A stretch of DNA of 64,000 bases, taken from contig NC_089495.1 of assembly GCF_036850765.1 (NCBI RefSeq), forward strand, positions 26,194,875 to 26,258,874, given 5' to 3'. The position numbers and the translations under genes are program-made. Shown here piece by piece: positions 21,541-32,560 of the stretch. How positions within the stretch are numbered: position 1 is the first letter of the stretch; every line of letters begins with the position of its first letter. This stretch comes from Saccopteryx bilineata. Lineage: Eukaryota; Chordata; Mammalia; Chiroptera; Emballonuridae. The notes beneath the pieces are model-generated. The model was not told the origin of the DNA. It saw only the letters and a program-made list of their open reading frames with translations, and searched no databases.

Positions 21541-22940
21541 TTTTTAATGCCTACTCCTAGCCCCATTTCAGACCTACTGAATTTAAATTTCTGGGGGTGG
21601 AGATTAGATAATTTTGTGTGTTTATTAGACCTTGCAGGTAATTCTTAGGCACTGATTTAAGAGAAAGGATTAAGCAAAGATCCTGCTATTAACCACCAAC
21701 TTTCAAGCTGATAGAAATAATACTTTGACTGTAATACGTTATGAAAGAGCTATTATTGATAACAAGATTACAATTACCCTTGGTTTCAATCTTAATTTCA
21801 CTGGGGGAAAGAGAGGACCCTGTGCTGCCAGAGCAGATGGATGAGTTCAATGATTGTTTTCAGATGATGGGTAATAGGTCAGCAAACATGCTGTGGACTC
21901 ATTTTGGGAAATGCCCGGTGTTATCTGGTGATGGGAGAAGAGGAAAACAATTCAAAGTCCACTGACTGAGAGGCCTCCGTGCATATTTTCCCTATCTTGT
22001 GAAGTCACACAGACCTCGGAAGTCCCAACTAATCTGTTACAAATCCGAACAATTATAACTGGAGTCAGGCTGCTTTTGAAAGAAGATGAGTGGAAGGAAG
22101 ACAAATTGAGGAGGCGCAGACAAGCCAAAATGAGAAAAGCGATTGCTGCTCCAGAGTCATGACAAATATGAACAATAAACACGCCCTCTTCCTAGTGTAC
22201 ATCTTTGCTAATGAAACACTCTACAGCTTGTACAAATAACATGTCCATCATGGAAAGGGAGAGTAAACCAAACTGAAATAATTAGGGAAAGCAGCTCTTC
22301 CCAGGAAGGATGTTTGACAGCAGAAGCAACAGATGGAAGCTAATAGAAGACAAGGGAGACTGTGAGCTGCTTCTCTTGCTGGTATAAACAAAGAACAGCA
22401 GGTCAAGGAGACAGAACAGAGCAGGAAGGAAGTGAATATCAAATAGCGTATTTCTCTCTCTTTTTGATGCACACGTTTAGTTAGCATAGATTTGATTAGC
22501 GTCAATTCAGTTAAATTTAATTCAACTCAATTCCACATTATTAACTTCAATATACTCCACTGAGGCACTAAGGTTACCCAGGAATGAGTATGATGAAATT
22601 CATAATCCTTAAAGAGTTTACCATCGAGAGGGCAGGAGAGGGGATGAGTAAACAAACATATTAATAGCTAGAGTGATAATTATACCAGTTTCTGCTAGAA
22701 GATATGTTGCATGGCCTCTTCTGTATTCTGAGAGTATTTCCTGTGTCCTTCTGGGTGTATGAAGGATAAAGCGATCTGTGGAACTTATACAATTCATCTA
22801 TAAAATTCTGACAATTGTATTGTTGTTATCTCAGATTTTCGAAGTTGCCATGTTTTATCTCTCTGGAGGGAAAATATCAGAGGAGTTTATTAAGTGAAAG
22901 CCATCCAGAGAAAGTATTTCTTCCTGACACTTATTAAATT
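21541..22940. other. Unassigned stretch with single-copy block
   Basis: No gene found. The part at about 21880-22240 is repeat-free and unusually even in composition, so it is a modest candidate for a conserved non-coding element. Confidence 0.3.
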
Positions 22941-23135
22941 ACAGCAGATATTTATAACTATATAGATTTTCTAATCCTCATAATAATTATGTGAAGTAGC
23001 TATTACCATCCACATTTTTGAGATGATAAAATGAAGTGAGATAACTTGAACTATGCTGCCCAAGGTCACCCAGCCAGTAAGGTGTAAAGCTGCCACTGTA
23101 ACCCAGGTCTTCCTAATATCATTAACACGCTCTCT
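22941..23135 (+). repeat. MIR remnant
   Basis: CTAATCCTCATAATAATTAT and CCAAGGTCACCCAGCCAGTA are typical MIR core and 3' wording. Confidence 0.75.
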
Positions 23136-23259
23136 CTTTAAATCCTTTCCATTGTCTCTTAAGATCACGTGGGATGAGAATGCAAGAAGTGCTAAGTAAA
23201 TATACAAATAAACTATAGGCATCCAAACCAAGATGCAACTTTTTCTGACATGGGGTTTG

Positions 23260-24420
23260 AAAATCCAAAGGAATAGTGGCAACTAAATTGAGTCTTGAAG
23301 AATGAGAATGATTTTAACAAAGACTTGAGAATTGAGGGAGCAGCAGGAGCCAAAATATGAAGATACACAGTTCAGGGTGCATTTTGAAATTGATTAAGAC
23401 CTAGGATACTCAACCTTATGCAGAGAGGAGTCTGACTAGAATGATAATTTGCAATTGGATATTTTAAAATTCCTAAAAATTTGCTCGACCAGGCAGTGGC
23501 ACAGTGGATAGAGCATCGAACTGGGACACAGAGGACCCATGTTTGAAACCCCAAGGTCACTGATTTGAGTGCAGGCTTACCAGCTTGAGTGCGGAGTCAC
23601 TGGCTTTAGCATGGGATCACAGACATGAACCCAGGTTGCTGGCTTGAGCCCAAAGGTTGATGGCTTGAAGCCTAAGGTCACTGGCTTGAGCCCAGGGTCA
23701 CTGGCTGGAGCAAGATCATTCACTCTGCTGTAGTCTCCTGGTCTAGGCACATAGGAAAAAGCAATCAATGAACAACTAAGGTGCTGCAATGAAGAATTGA
23801 TGCTTCTCATCCCTCTTCTTCCTGCCTGTCTGTACCTATCTGTCCCTCTCTCTGTCTCTCTCTTTGTCTGTATCACAAAAAATAAAAAAATCCCTAAGAA
23901 TTTGGAGTTTTATGCTGAAGGCAATGAGAAAGCCATACAGTTTTTGAGGAGGAAAATTAACTAACCTGATTTATGTGTTTGGTTGATAAAGGACGGAAAT
24001 GTGATGCACAGGACAAATAACTGTTTAGAATTTGTGAGCCTAATTTGGAAGTTATTGAATGAGTCTAGGCTGAAACAAAAACAAACAGGCAAAAAGCACA
24101 GTCAAGAGCAGGAGAGTTGTGAAGAATAGAATTATCCAGATTTGCTGAGTACCTGTACGCAGAGGATAAGGAAGAGAAAGCTAATGAAGATAATTTCCAA
24201 ATTTCCAGATGTGATGAGGATATAATGGCATTATTAACCAAGCCAGAGAAGCTCAGCAGAGAAGCACATTACAGGAAGGAGATGGTAAAAACTCCAGATT
24301 TTCTTCAACAGAGTTTTAGAGATGCATAGAAACTTGTTCCAGACCTCAAGAGAGATATAAAGGAGGCTTGTGACATGGATGAGAACATCTAAGCTTTTTT
24401 AATTATTTGGAAGATTATCT
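23260..24420 (+). repeat. Ancient interspersed repeat, split by a SINE
   Basis: Purine-rich degraded sequence of the same family as 8030-9080. It is interrupted by the SINE at 23484-23890 and resumes with an AATTTGGAGTTTTATGCTGA stretch at 23898. Confidence 0.5.
23484..23890 (+). mobile_element. Long tRNA-derived SINE with internal reiterations, plus strand
   Basis: The head (GGCAGTGGCACAGTGGATAG) is followed by several copies of a short unit built on GGCTTGAGCCCAAGGTCACT (about 23570-23710), then a CT-rich tract and an A-rich tail. Imperfect TSDs TCCTAAAAATTTG (23471-23483) and TCCCTAAGAATTTG (23891-23904) flank it. Confidence 0.9.
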
Positions 24421-25420
24421 CCATTTCATGTATAGGAGTCTGGGAGACAAAACAAAAACATTCATTTCTCTATGGTTATATAGCATCTAAGTTAAAAAAA
24501 AAATTATTCCCACCAACATTTAATGAAGAAATGGCACACAGTCCGAGGCCATTACAAGCCTTCAGTCCAAGGAGAAAATAAATAATTCAAATTCTGTGTT
24601 TTGAAAATTCCTGTGGATGTCTCATGGAATAGAGACTGTTAACCCCAAAGAGCTCCAGGAAAAATGTGACATCCAGAAGAATGGAACATGAGAATCCCAT
24701 GGGCCCAGGTGACTCTAATTTTAGTCTGTGTTCAGACTTGTAAAAATCCTTGGGATAGAATGCCGTAGGCACTTCTATCATTCAGTATTCATATCCTAAT
24801 TTTTTTTCTAACTCTTATCATCACTTCTTTCCTTAAAGACAGACTTTGCCAAAGACAGGGTGGATGAAAGATTTACAGCTGTTCATATGGAAAATAATAT
24901 AATAATCAATAAATAATAATATAAGAATAAACTCTGTTTTGCATAGTCACAGCTGTAAACCTACTTTTCCCCCACTGTGTATATTGATTGTTCTATGCTC
25001 TGCCTGGAAAGCCTTTTGAAATCTTGATGTTACTCTTTCTATAAACCATCAATCGCAGATAGGGAGAATATGTATCACAATTGAGAAATATGTCTTTTCT
25101 CTCCAATGTTAAAAGGAGGTTTTTGCATCTCTCAATTTGAAAATTAATTATCTTTTATGTCACATATATGGCATATTATCACATTATTTTAGAAACAGTG
25201 GGAGTAATATATTAGCTAGTATGCTATAATGCTATGAGTATAATTATTATAATTATTTCAAAACTATTTCAAGAGAGTGTAAAAGGGCATATGTTATTTT
25301 ATAGTGAAAGTTATAGCTTGTGTAAGGTGTTTGTAGTCTGACCTCAGATTTTAGTTTCTCAAATTTAGGAACACATATTTAGGATTTAAATAACTTGACC
25401 GCTCATTTGGCACAGGAAGT
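24421..25420. other. Unassigned AT-rich stretch
   Basis: No gene or named repeat. AT-rich, with ATAATA-type low complexity near 24890-24925. Confidence 0.45.
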
Positions 25421-26690
25421 TTTAATGATTAAGATAGTAGTTGAGAGGCAGAGATATTCATGCAGGATACAGTGTTTGTGCACGATCTCGTAAGTAACCT
25501 GGGGTTGAGGGTGAGTAGAGTGGTAGGCTGAGGCAAGGGGCTCCATTTGCACCCACTGGCCTTAGGAAAGACGGTCCCAACCACAGAGAGAACACATGGA
25601 ATGAGGAAGCCAAGATGCTTGCTTAAAAACAATATTGGGCCGGGGCATGGGGTTTCATGAATAGGCACATATAACTTCGACCACTTAGGGAAAGGAGTTA
25701 TGCAAATGTTTTTACTCAATTAGTATTATGTATAATTTGTTATGTTTTATTTTTATCATTGTCTTTTCATAATCTTGTAATATAATTGCCATTACTTCAA
25801 CATTGGAGATTGATTTCTAAAAACTCGAAACATATAATTTTCTCAAAGCTACATATCTAAAAAATTTCCAAAGTCACGGTGTAATCTCTAGACTTTAATT
25901 GCAAAGTCTACGAACTTTCCACTCTGTCATATTGTCTGCTTGTATGCTTTGGACATAGAACTGAAAGAAACGGATCGAGAAAGATAGACAATGTGATGGA
26001 TGACTGGGCCAAGAGAGACCTGTTAGAAGGACCGAGGTGGTGTCTCCAATATCTGCAGAAAGGCCCCACCCTCCATCCTCTTTTAAGGTTTTCAGACACT
26101 GTAAACCTGTAGAGGCCATACACCCACAAAAACGCAACAAACAGCGTTGCCTAGGGCTGGCCCAGAACTAACTTGGACACCACATGCAGACTGAAGGCTC
26201 GACACAGGATTGGGGAAGGAGGAAATGTTCTCCAAAGCTCGTAGGGTTGGAAACACAGAACTATCTCAGAAAAGACAGACTGTAGGCAGACCAATCCCCA
26301 ATGGTCTAAATTCAATTTTGTAATTTGGAATTATAATTTATAAAATTTGTAACTAAGAAGTTTTTCTTTACTTTGTAAATCCATCCATTTCTTCTGCCCT
26401 TTAGAATACCATTCTGCTTTAGTAACAAGGTTTTTAAGCACAATTATCCTGTCAGATGTATATGTAGATCATGGGTTCATCAAAAAGTAAAGAAATAGTC
26501 TTGGCAAGTCTCAATCACTGTAATAGGACATGATAAGCACACAACTTCACACGTCCCTGTAGGTACTGGTGTGGTGACGGCAGGCCTGCGATTGGCTTCT
26601 TAGTCCAGGGAGAGAACCAAAACGGGAAAATCAGAGAGAGTTCTGCACGTGGCTCCTTCCCTCTGTAGCTATTGCCTTATGTAATTTATT
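25421..26690. other. Unassigned stretch
   Basis: No gene recognised. Minus-strand frames of 96 (25429-25719) and 81 codons (25895-26140) lack domain features. The block at 25880-26300 could be an old LTR, but I cannot support that. Confidence 0.35.
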
Positions 26691-26694
26691 CTTC

Positions 26695-27015
26695 TTTTTT
26701 TTTTGACAGAGACAGAGAGAGTCAGAAAGAGGGAAAGATATGGACACACAGACAGGAAGGGAGAGAGATGAGAAACATCAATTCCTCCTTGCAGTGCCTT
26801 AGTTGTTCATTGCTTACTTTCTCGTATGTGACTTGACTGGGGGGGCTACAGCAGAGCGAGTGACCCCTTGTTTGAGTCAGCAACCTTGGACTCAAGCTGT
26901 TGAGCCTTGCTCAAACCAGGTGAGCCCGCACTCAAGCTGGCAACCTCAGGGTCTCGGAACTGGGTCCTCTGCATTCCAGTCCAGCGCTCTATCCATTGCG
27001 CCACTGCCCTGTCAG
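26695..27015 (-). mobile_element. Long tRNA-derived SINE with internal reiterations, minus strand
   Basis: Reverse strand starts CCTGACAGGGCAGTGGCGCA. It carries several CTTGAG-type units in the middle and ends in a CT-rich tract and poly(A) (the T run at 26695-26704). TTTATTC on both sides may be the TSD. Confidence 0.88.
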
Positions 27016-27260
27016 GTTTATTCACTTATTAAATCAACAAATATTTATAGAGCATTATCTATGTCAGAAACTATTCTAGATGCTCAGAAAATATCAATGA
27101 ACAATTCAGAAAATGTCCTTGTGCTCATGGCACTTCCATTTTTGTGGATGATTGGGCAGGGGATAGACAACAAACAGACATATCAAGATCTGATATAATT
27201 TTAGTGCACAATAAATACTTAGAAGAAAAATAAAGGTAAGGTTAGAGTTAGAGAACACCT
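27016..27260 (+). repeat. Ancient mammalian repeat
   Basis: AAATCAACAAATATTTATAG followed by a CTATTCTAGATGCTCAGAAA stretch, typical of a widespread old mammalian repeat. Family not named. Confidence 0.55.
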
Positions 27261-27299
27261 GGATATGTTGTCAGCAGTGAAAACTGAAATGGCACCTGG

Positions 27300-27889
27300 T
27301 GTTAGACCGATGCAGTCAGACGGGACATCGGCTTAGCAACCTTGGTACTTGACTTCTGGCTAGGAAAGAATTCAGGGTCAAGACTCAAACTATAAGAGAA
27401 AGTTTATTTAGAAAGTCACAGAGGTAGAAGAAATGGGCTTTGGGACACAAGTTACAGATGCCAAAGAGGGGGTCCTTGGAGCTTTTGAGAGACCAGAGTA
27501 AAGGTAATGTGCTTGGAGTGGAGGGAGAGAATGAAAGGGAAAAGCCCGAAGTGTGTTTCCAGGAGGAACAACATGCTGGGTCCTCTTGACTTAAGGGCTT
27601 TTAAGGGTAGAGATTTTAAGGGAGGTCCCAGGGGAGATCTCAATAGAATATTCATCAGGTCTCCAGGTGTGTCCTTTCAGAGTCATGGTCTCTACTGGTT
27701 GGCTGGCACCAAAGGGTCCATAATCAATGCAGCTGGTCCTGAGATCAGCTGTGGAGTCACTCATTTGATTTTTCAGCTTTCTTGGGCCTGGAGCTGAAAC
27801 ACAACTGACCTATCGTCCTTGCTCTGGTGACCTTCTCTACCTGGCTCATCGTCTTTGCTCTGTTCATGTCTGTCTAACTGCCTACCACA
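27300..27889 (-). mobile_element. Solo LTR of an endogenous retrovirus, minus strand
   Basis: Read in reverse, the segment starts TGTGGTAGG (27889) and ends TCTAACA (27300), the TG...CA ends of an LTR. The complement of a polyadenylation signal lies near 27401-27410. No TSD is clear and no internal region is attached. Open frames here are incidental. Confidence 0.65.
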
Positions 27890-28170
27890 GAGAGAAGTGG
27901 CTGATGGAAAAAAGTGAAGGTCAATGTTAAGCTAGAGTGATTAGGGAATTTCTTTGAGGATGTGACAGTTGCTGTTGAAGCAGATACTCTATGGGGAAAA
28001 GGAAGAAGAGGCAGAAGGGAAAGAGTGAGCCTGCTTTAGGAAGAGAAGAGGGTGACAGATCCAGGACTGTATTATTGCATGAGAGAGGTAGACAGAAATG
28101 GCAACAATTTATACAGGAAATAAAGAGAGGAGCTTAGATTTTCAAATATGTGCAGATGTGTTTTGATCTC
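27890..28170 (+). repeat. Ancient interspersed repeat fragment
   Basis: Degraded purine-rich sequence of the 8030-9080 type, probably the continuation of the repeat interrupted by the LTR. Confidence 0.4.
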
Positions 28171-28289
28171 AGTGTTTTTTTTTTTTTTCTAACTCATAAC
28201 TAATAAAGCCAGATAAATTTAGGAGCATATTTCTTTCATCTCAATATATCCTTTCCCTAACCCTTTCTTCATTCCCTCCCAGAAGGATG

Positions 28290-28720
28290 CATTATTGGAG
28301 AAGAAGTTAATTTAACTGAAAAAGCTGAAACTGACGATGTGGAGCCCTGATTCTTCTGCAAGTGCAGCTCTGATTATTACAAAATCTGCCTATGACAGGT
28401 CCAATATGTCTCTTTTTACTGATAAATTATCATTCATCCTGAAAGGTGTAAGGACTTAATCCTTTACATCTAAGGAGCTCAGAGACTGAGCACTGCAATT
28501 ATAAACCCATTTCTTTACCTTAAGAGGCTCCAAAAAGTGCTTAACATGTGCCTGTGTACTTGCCCTCAGGGTCACTGTAGGCTCAACTCTGCTGACTAAA
28601 GTTTAATCTATTTGTGGTAATGTTTTCTCTCTGGTCTTGATATTGCTAATGTTTTGGATAGAGCCTTGTTTGCTTAGTATCTCAACAAAGCCAAGCAAAA
28701 TATTTCATCTGGTACTATTT
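28290..28720. other. Single-copy block, candidate conserved non-coding element
   Basis: Repeat-free sequence with AT-rich homeodomain-like and GATA/TGATAAATTATC-type motifs (about 28420-28431). No coding frame. Confidence 0.3.
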
Positions 28721-28759
28721 CCGTAAGTACAAATACTTTAGGAGGTGGCCATGAAATAA

Positions 28760-28970
28760 GGACAAGAGTGGAGCCATTGGAGTCAGACCCATTTATACAG
28801 CTCCTTTACTTACTAGCTGTTTGAACTTGAAGAGGTCAATTTACTTCCTTGAACCTCAGTTTCCTCTTGAACAAAATAGAACTAATAAAAACTGACCTTG
28901 TCTGGTTGGGTGAAGATGTGGAATATGGTGCCTGGGTGTCAAGCACTGGGCTAAGGCTATGTCATTTAGT
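28760..28970 (+). repeat. MIR remnant
   Basis: TTACTTACTAGCTGTTTGAA and TTGAACCTCAGTTTCCTCTT are typical of a MIR. Confidence 0.85.
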
Positions 28971-30950
28971 TGGCATTAACTCATCTTTTAAAATTTGACA
29001 TCAATTACTACAATGATGAATACATATCATTCTACATTTGTCAAAACCTATAGAACAACAAAATGAACCCTAATGTACACTATAGCTTTGAGTGATAATG
29101 ATGTGTCATTGTAGGTCATCAATTGCAACACCTGTACTCCTCTGGTGCAGGATGTCCATGGTGGAGGAAGTTGTATGTGTGTAGGCGAGGGGTTCCTCGG
29201 GATGTTCTGTACTCTTCACTCAGTTTTGCTTAGCTTAAGACTCCTCTAAAAATAAATTTTATTAATTAAAAAATTTAATAAATATCAGTTGGATCAGCCA
29301 TCCATTGGATAGTCCAGCATCCTTCCAGTTATCTGAAAGAACTTGGAGCATTCTCTTGTTTTACCTGGGCTCTTCTGGCTTTAACCTCTGCATTGCCAAC
29401 TTTTATTCTGCCTTCTTCACTTGCCTGCTCTGTTCCTTATGGTATTGTGTTGACCAGCTCACCTCCTGTGAAAGTAGGCAAAGGTGTTAAAGGCAGGGAA
29501 TAATGAGTGTGTAGGGTAAGAAGGAAGCATAGTCAATAAAAATGCTAGCTCTCCTATTCTAAAAATATATAGGTTACCCCTGCCATTGGGTCAGTTCACT
29601 GGTCTCTCCTCTACGTAAGCTTTATCCTCTTGTCATGATTTGCTGACCCTAACCTAACACTCTGTTCTCTCCTTTTTTTTTAGTGTCTAGTGAAAGACAC
29701 TAAACAAATTCTTACTTTCTTATGCTGATCAATTTTCTTTCATTGGTTTTGTTAAAGATTTTTTTTAAAAGATAAACTCATGACTATAAATAAATATTAA
29801 CATGACAAATATTTCATTTAACTTATTTAACGAAAAGATTAGTAAAATGCTACAGCTGATTCAAAAGAAAAATCAAAGGATCGCACACATGTATTATGGC
29901 TAAACAGGTCAATATTTACAGGGTAATAAGGTAGTGTATGTATCACCTCTGGACATAATTTGTATGTCTATGGACATGAATTATTTGCATTGCTACCAAT
30001 ATTTATAATTTACAGAGTTTTAAAATAACTCAAAGATAATAAAAGGAGGGGATGGTCTGGAAAGGTAAGCCAGACAGGAATCCCTGTTGTTGTTGTTTTT
30101 TTTCATTTCAAAATATTTTATAGTTTTTCTTAATAGCTTGCTTTTAGCTTATTTTGACCCTGCACAAATGGACTATTTTTATAGCATCTACATTTCCTAT
30201 AAGTTATACGTATTACTAAACAAAAATCTATTTTTTTTTTTTGCAGATGAATGGTTGTGCCATCTTTGTTTTTCTCTATCTTTTTGATGTAAATAAAATG
30301 AGTGGTACATTGTACACAGTCAATAAATGCTACTTCCCCTTTGCCCCTCCTGACTTGTTCTCAGCTCAGACACTACGTCTGTTACATGCCTTTCAGCATT
30401 TCGCTTAGCTGAGAGCATTCTTCCCTCTCTGAATTTCAACCTACTTATACTGTTGATGGTGCTCTGTTACTAAGTTAAGTGTTGAGTGTCATAGAGATAC
30501 AGGTCTCTTATGAATTCACTCTTTGTATGCAGAGTTGAATTAACTCAAGGAAGTGAAATAGAGAGTGATAAAGTCAAGTTGTGGCTTCAGGTGTGTTTAT
30601 ATTTTGATCATTCCTGAAATTCTTTCAGCACCAGAAGATGGTTTTGGAAAATATTAGTCAGGAGTCAATAGCATAGAATCAGGATGCAAGCAGGTGAGAC
30701 AGAACTGGAAATCTTTGAAATTATAGGTTTCATTGAGAAGATAAAATTTACTGCTATTTAGGTAGTGAAGTAAATGCAAGGAGAAGTTATTTAATTGCCT
30801 TTCATAAAATAAAAATAGAATCTTCAACCCATTCATTGGTACTATATTCAATCAATACGTTGAACAGTGTCTCTCAAAGTGGGTTTCATAATCTAGTTGT
30901 ATGAGTATCATTTGCTATAGCAGAATATCTTGGGATGAACTTCTAGAGTC
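28971..30950. other. Unassigned stretch
   Basis: No gene or confidently named repeat. T runs at about 30093-30103 and 30230-30242. Frames of 60-66 codons lack features. Confidence 0.4.
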
Positions 30951-30954
30951 TTTT

Positions 30955-31120
30955 TAATTATATTGAATTTATTGGGGTGACATTGGTTAATAAAATTGTA
31001 TATCTGAAATTTATTGGTTAATAAAATGATAACATATATAGGTTTTAGGTATATCATCTATATATTGTATCATGTGCACACCACCTAAAGTCAAGTCTCT
31101 TCCCATCACCATTGGAATCT
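30955..31120 (-). mobile_element. L1 3'-end fragment, minus strand
   Basis: Reverse complement of an L1 3' UTR (ATTTATTGGGGTGACATTGG then CACACCACCTAAAGTCAAGT), heavily 5'-truncated. An AATTTATTGG-type unit is repeated inside. GTCTTTTTAA-like sequences on both sides may be a TSD. Confidence 0.7.
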
Positions 31121-32005
31121 TTTTTAAAATACAAAATTTATATTAAAGTTACTACAAGATTCTTATGACTCATGAAGTATGGAAACTAAGGTTATATAAA
31201 ATACAGAGAAAGGTGCTATGCAAGATTTACTAATATAATTTCATGAACCATTAGTTATCTTTGTTCTATTCATGTGATTGATTTTTTTGTGTGTGTGTGT
31301 TTGTTTTTTTCTTGAAGGAACTGAAGCAGAGACATACTTCTAAACTTCCTCCCCTGGTGTTATAGTGCACCTGAAGCCAGAGAAAGAATCAAATATGAAT
31401 ACAGGCTCTCAGCATTATGGGCAATAAAAGCCCCATTGTTCTTTCAGAAATAGACAGAATGGCAATGTTCACCCTCCCTTCCACTAGAGCTCAATTAATT
31501 TGGTTCGAGTAATTTTTCTTCCTTTATTAACTGTCTTCTGTGCTTAATAGAACCAAATGTGAAATAGAAAGACAAAGTACTCAGGCATCTATAGAGCTAA
31601 TTTTAGCATCAGAGTTAGTTGTGTGGGGCTCTAAGCCAGGTGTATTTCAGTCTTAATGAGGTGACACTTCCTCAATGCTTTTGACCTTGTCTATTGTAGG
31701 TGGGAATTTGTAGAAACCATTTAGACAACCTAAAGTGCAGCTGACAGAACTGTCCGCACTGTTCATCCTTATCCATTTTAGTACTTGCAGAGCAGGACAA
31801 GTGCCATTTTCTGTAAATAGAAAGTAACATACATTTATCCAGTCATGGAACAGACACAAACGTGAGTTGACACCTCCTCTTGGTTTTCTCTCACCCAATG
31901 TGAAATCAGCATTAATAACTGCCAAGTGGTTCTTATTTTGCTTAGACTCACACACCAAATAGTACCACCAAACCTGTGGCCGACAGAGAAATATGAAAAT
32001 AAAAA
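31121..32005. other. Single-copy stretch, possible conserved element
   Basis: No repeat recognised in about 31310-31990. A 101-codon minus-strand frame (31653-31958) has no recognisable domain. A non-coding regulatory element is possible but unproven. Confidence 0.3.
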
Positions 32006-32010
32006 CTCTT

Positions 32011-32061
32011 TCTCTTAAGAAATTGCCTTGCCCTGGCCCGGTAGCTCATTTGGTTAGAGTG
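32011..32061 (+). repeat. Left arm of an inverted duplication carrying a SINE head
   Basis: 51 bp matching the reverse complement of 32504-32554 at all but two positions. About 20 bp are non-SINE flank (TCTCTTAAGAAATTGC...) and about 31 bp are the tRNA-like SINE head, after which similarity stops. Confidence 0.9.
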
Positions 32062-32371
32062 CATAGCATTCTTGGACTCCAGTCTTTCCTCTGTCACTAC
32101 ACACATTTTCCCATTCTAAGGTTTTCTATTTATAAGAAAAGAAAGATACTTTATCCCTTCTCAAGAAATTCAGACATTACCAAAATGTTTTGAGCTAGCA
32201 AGTCTTTAACATCAATTATATCATGACTTACAACTAAGCTCAACAGCTGTAAAATCACAAAATTATTCAACTTATCTTGTGTTCATCTCAAGAACACAAA
32301 GTTTAGGCTCTTGAAGAACATTTCTGTTACAGTAGGTTGTAGCAATTTTCTACTTTTCTCTTTAAAAATAT
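32062..32371. other. Spacer of the inverted duplication
   Basis: No gene or recognised repeat between the two SINE-head arms. Confidence 0.4.
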
Positions 32372-32537
32372 TATTATTGATTGGTTTTAGAGAAGGAGAG
32401 AGAGAGAGAAACATTGATTTGTTGTACTACTTATTTATCATTCATTAGTTGATTCTTGTATGTGCTCTGACCTTGAACCCGCAACCTTGGTGTATTGATA
32501 TGACACTCTAACCAAATGAGCTACCAGGCCAGGGCAA
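32372..32537 (-). mobile_element. tRNA-derived SINE (VES type), minus strand
   Basis: On the reverse strand: head CCCTGGCCTGGTAGCTCATT, a B-box-like GGTTCAAGG region, a pyrimidine tract and an A/T-rich end at about 32372. Its head plus right flank form the right arm (32504-32554) of the inverted duplication. Confidence 0.88.
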
Positions 32538-32560
32538 AGCAATTTCTTAAGAGAAAAAAG

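Noticed and set aside
23570..23710. CRISPR-like array of short repeats
   Set aside because: The units are imperfect, directly adjacent without unique spacers, and internal to a SINE in a mammalian genome.
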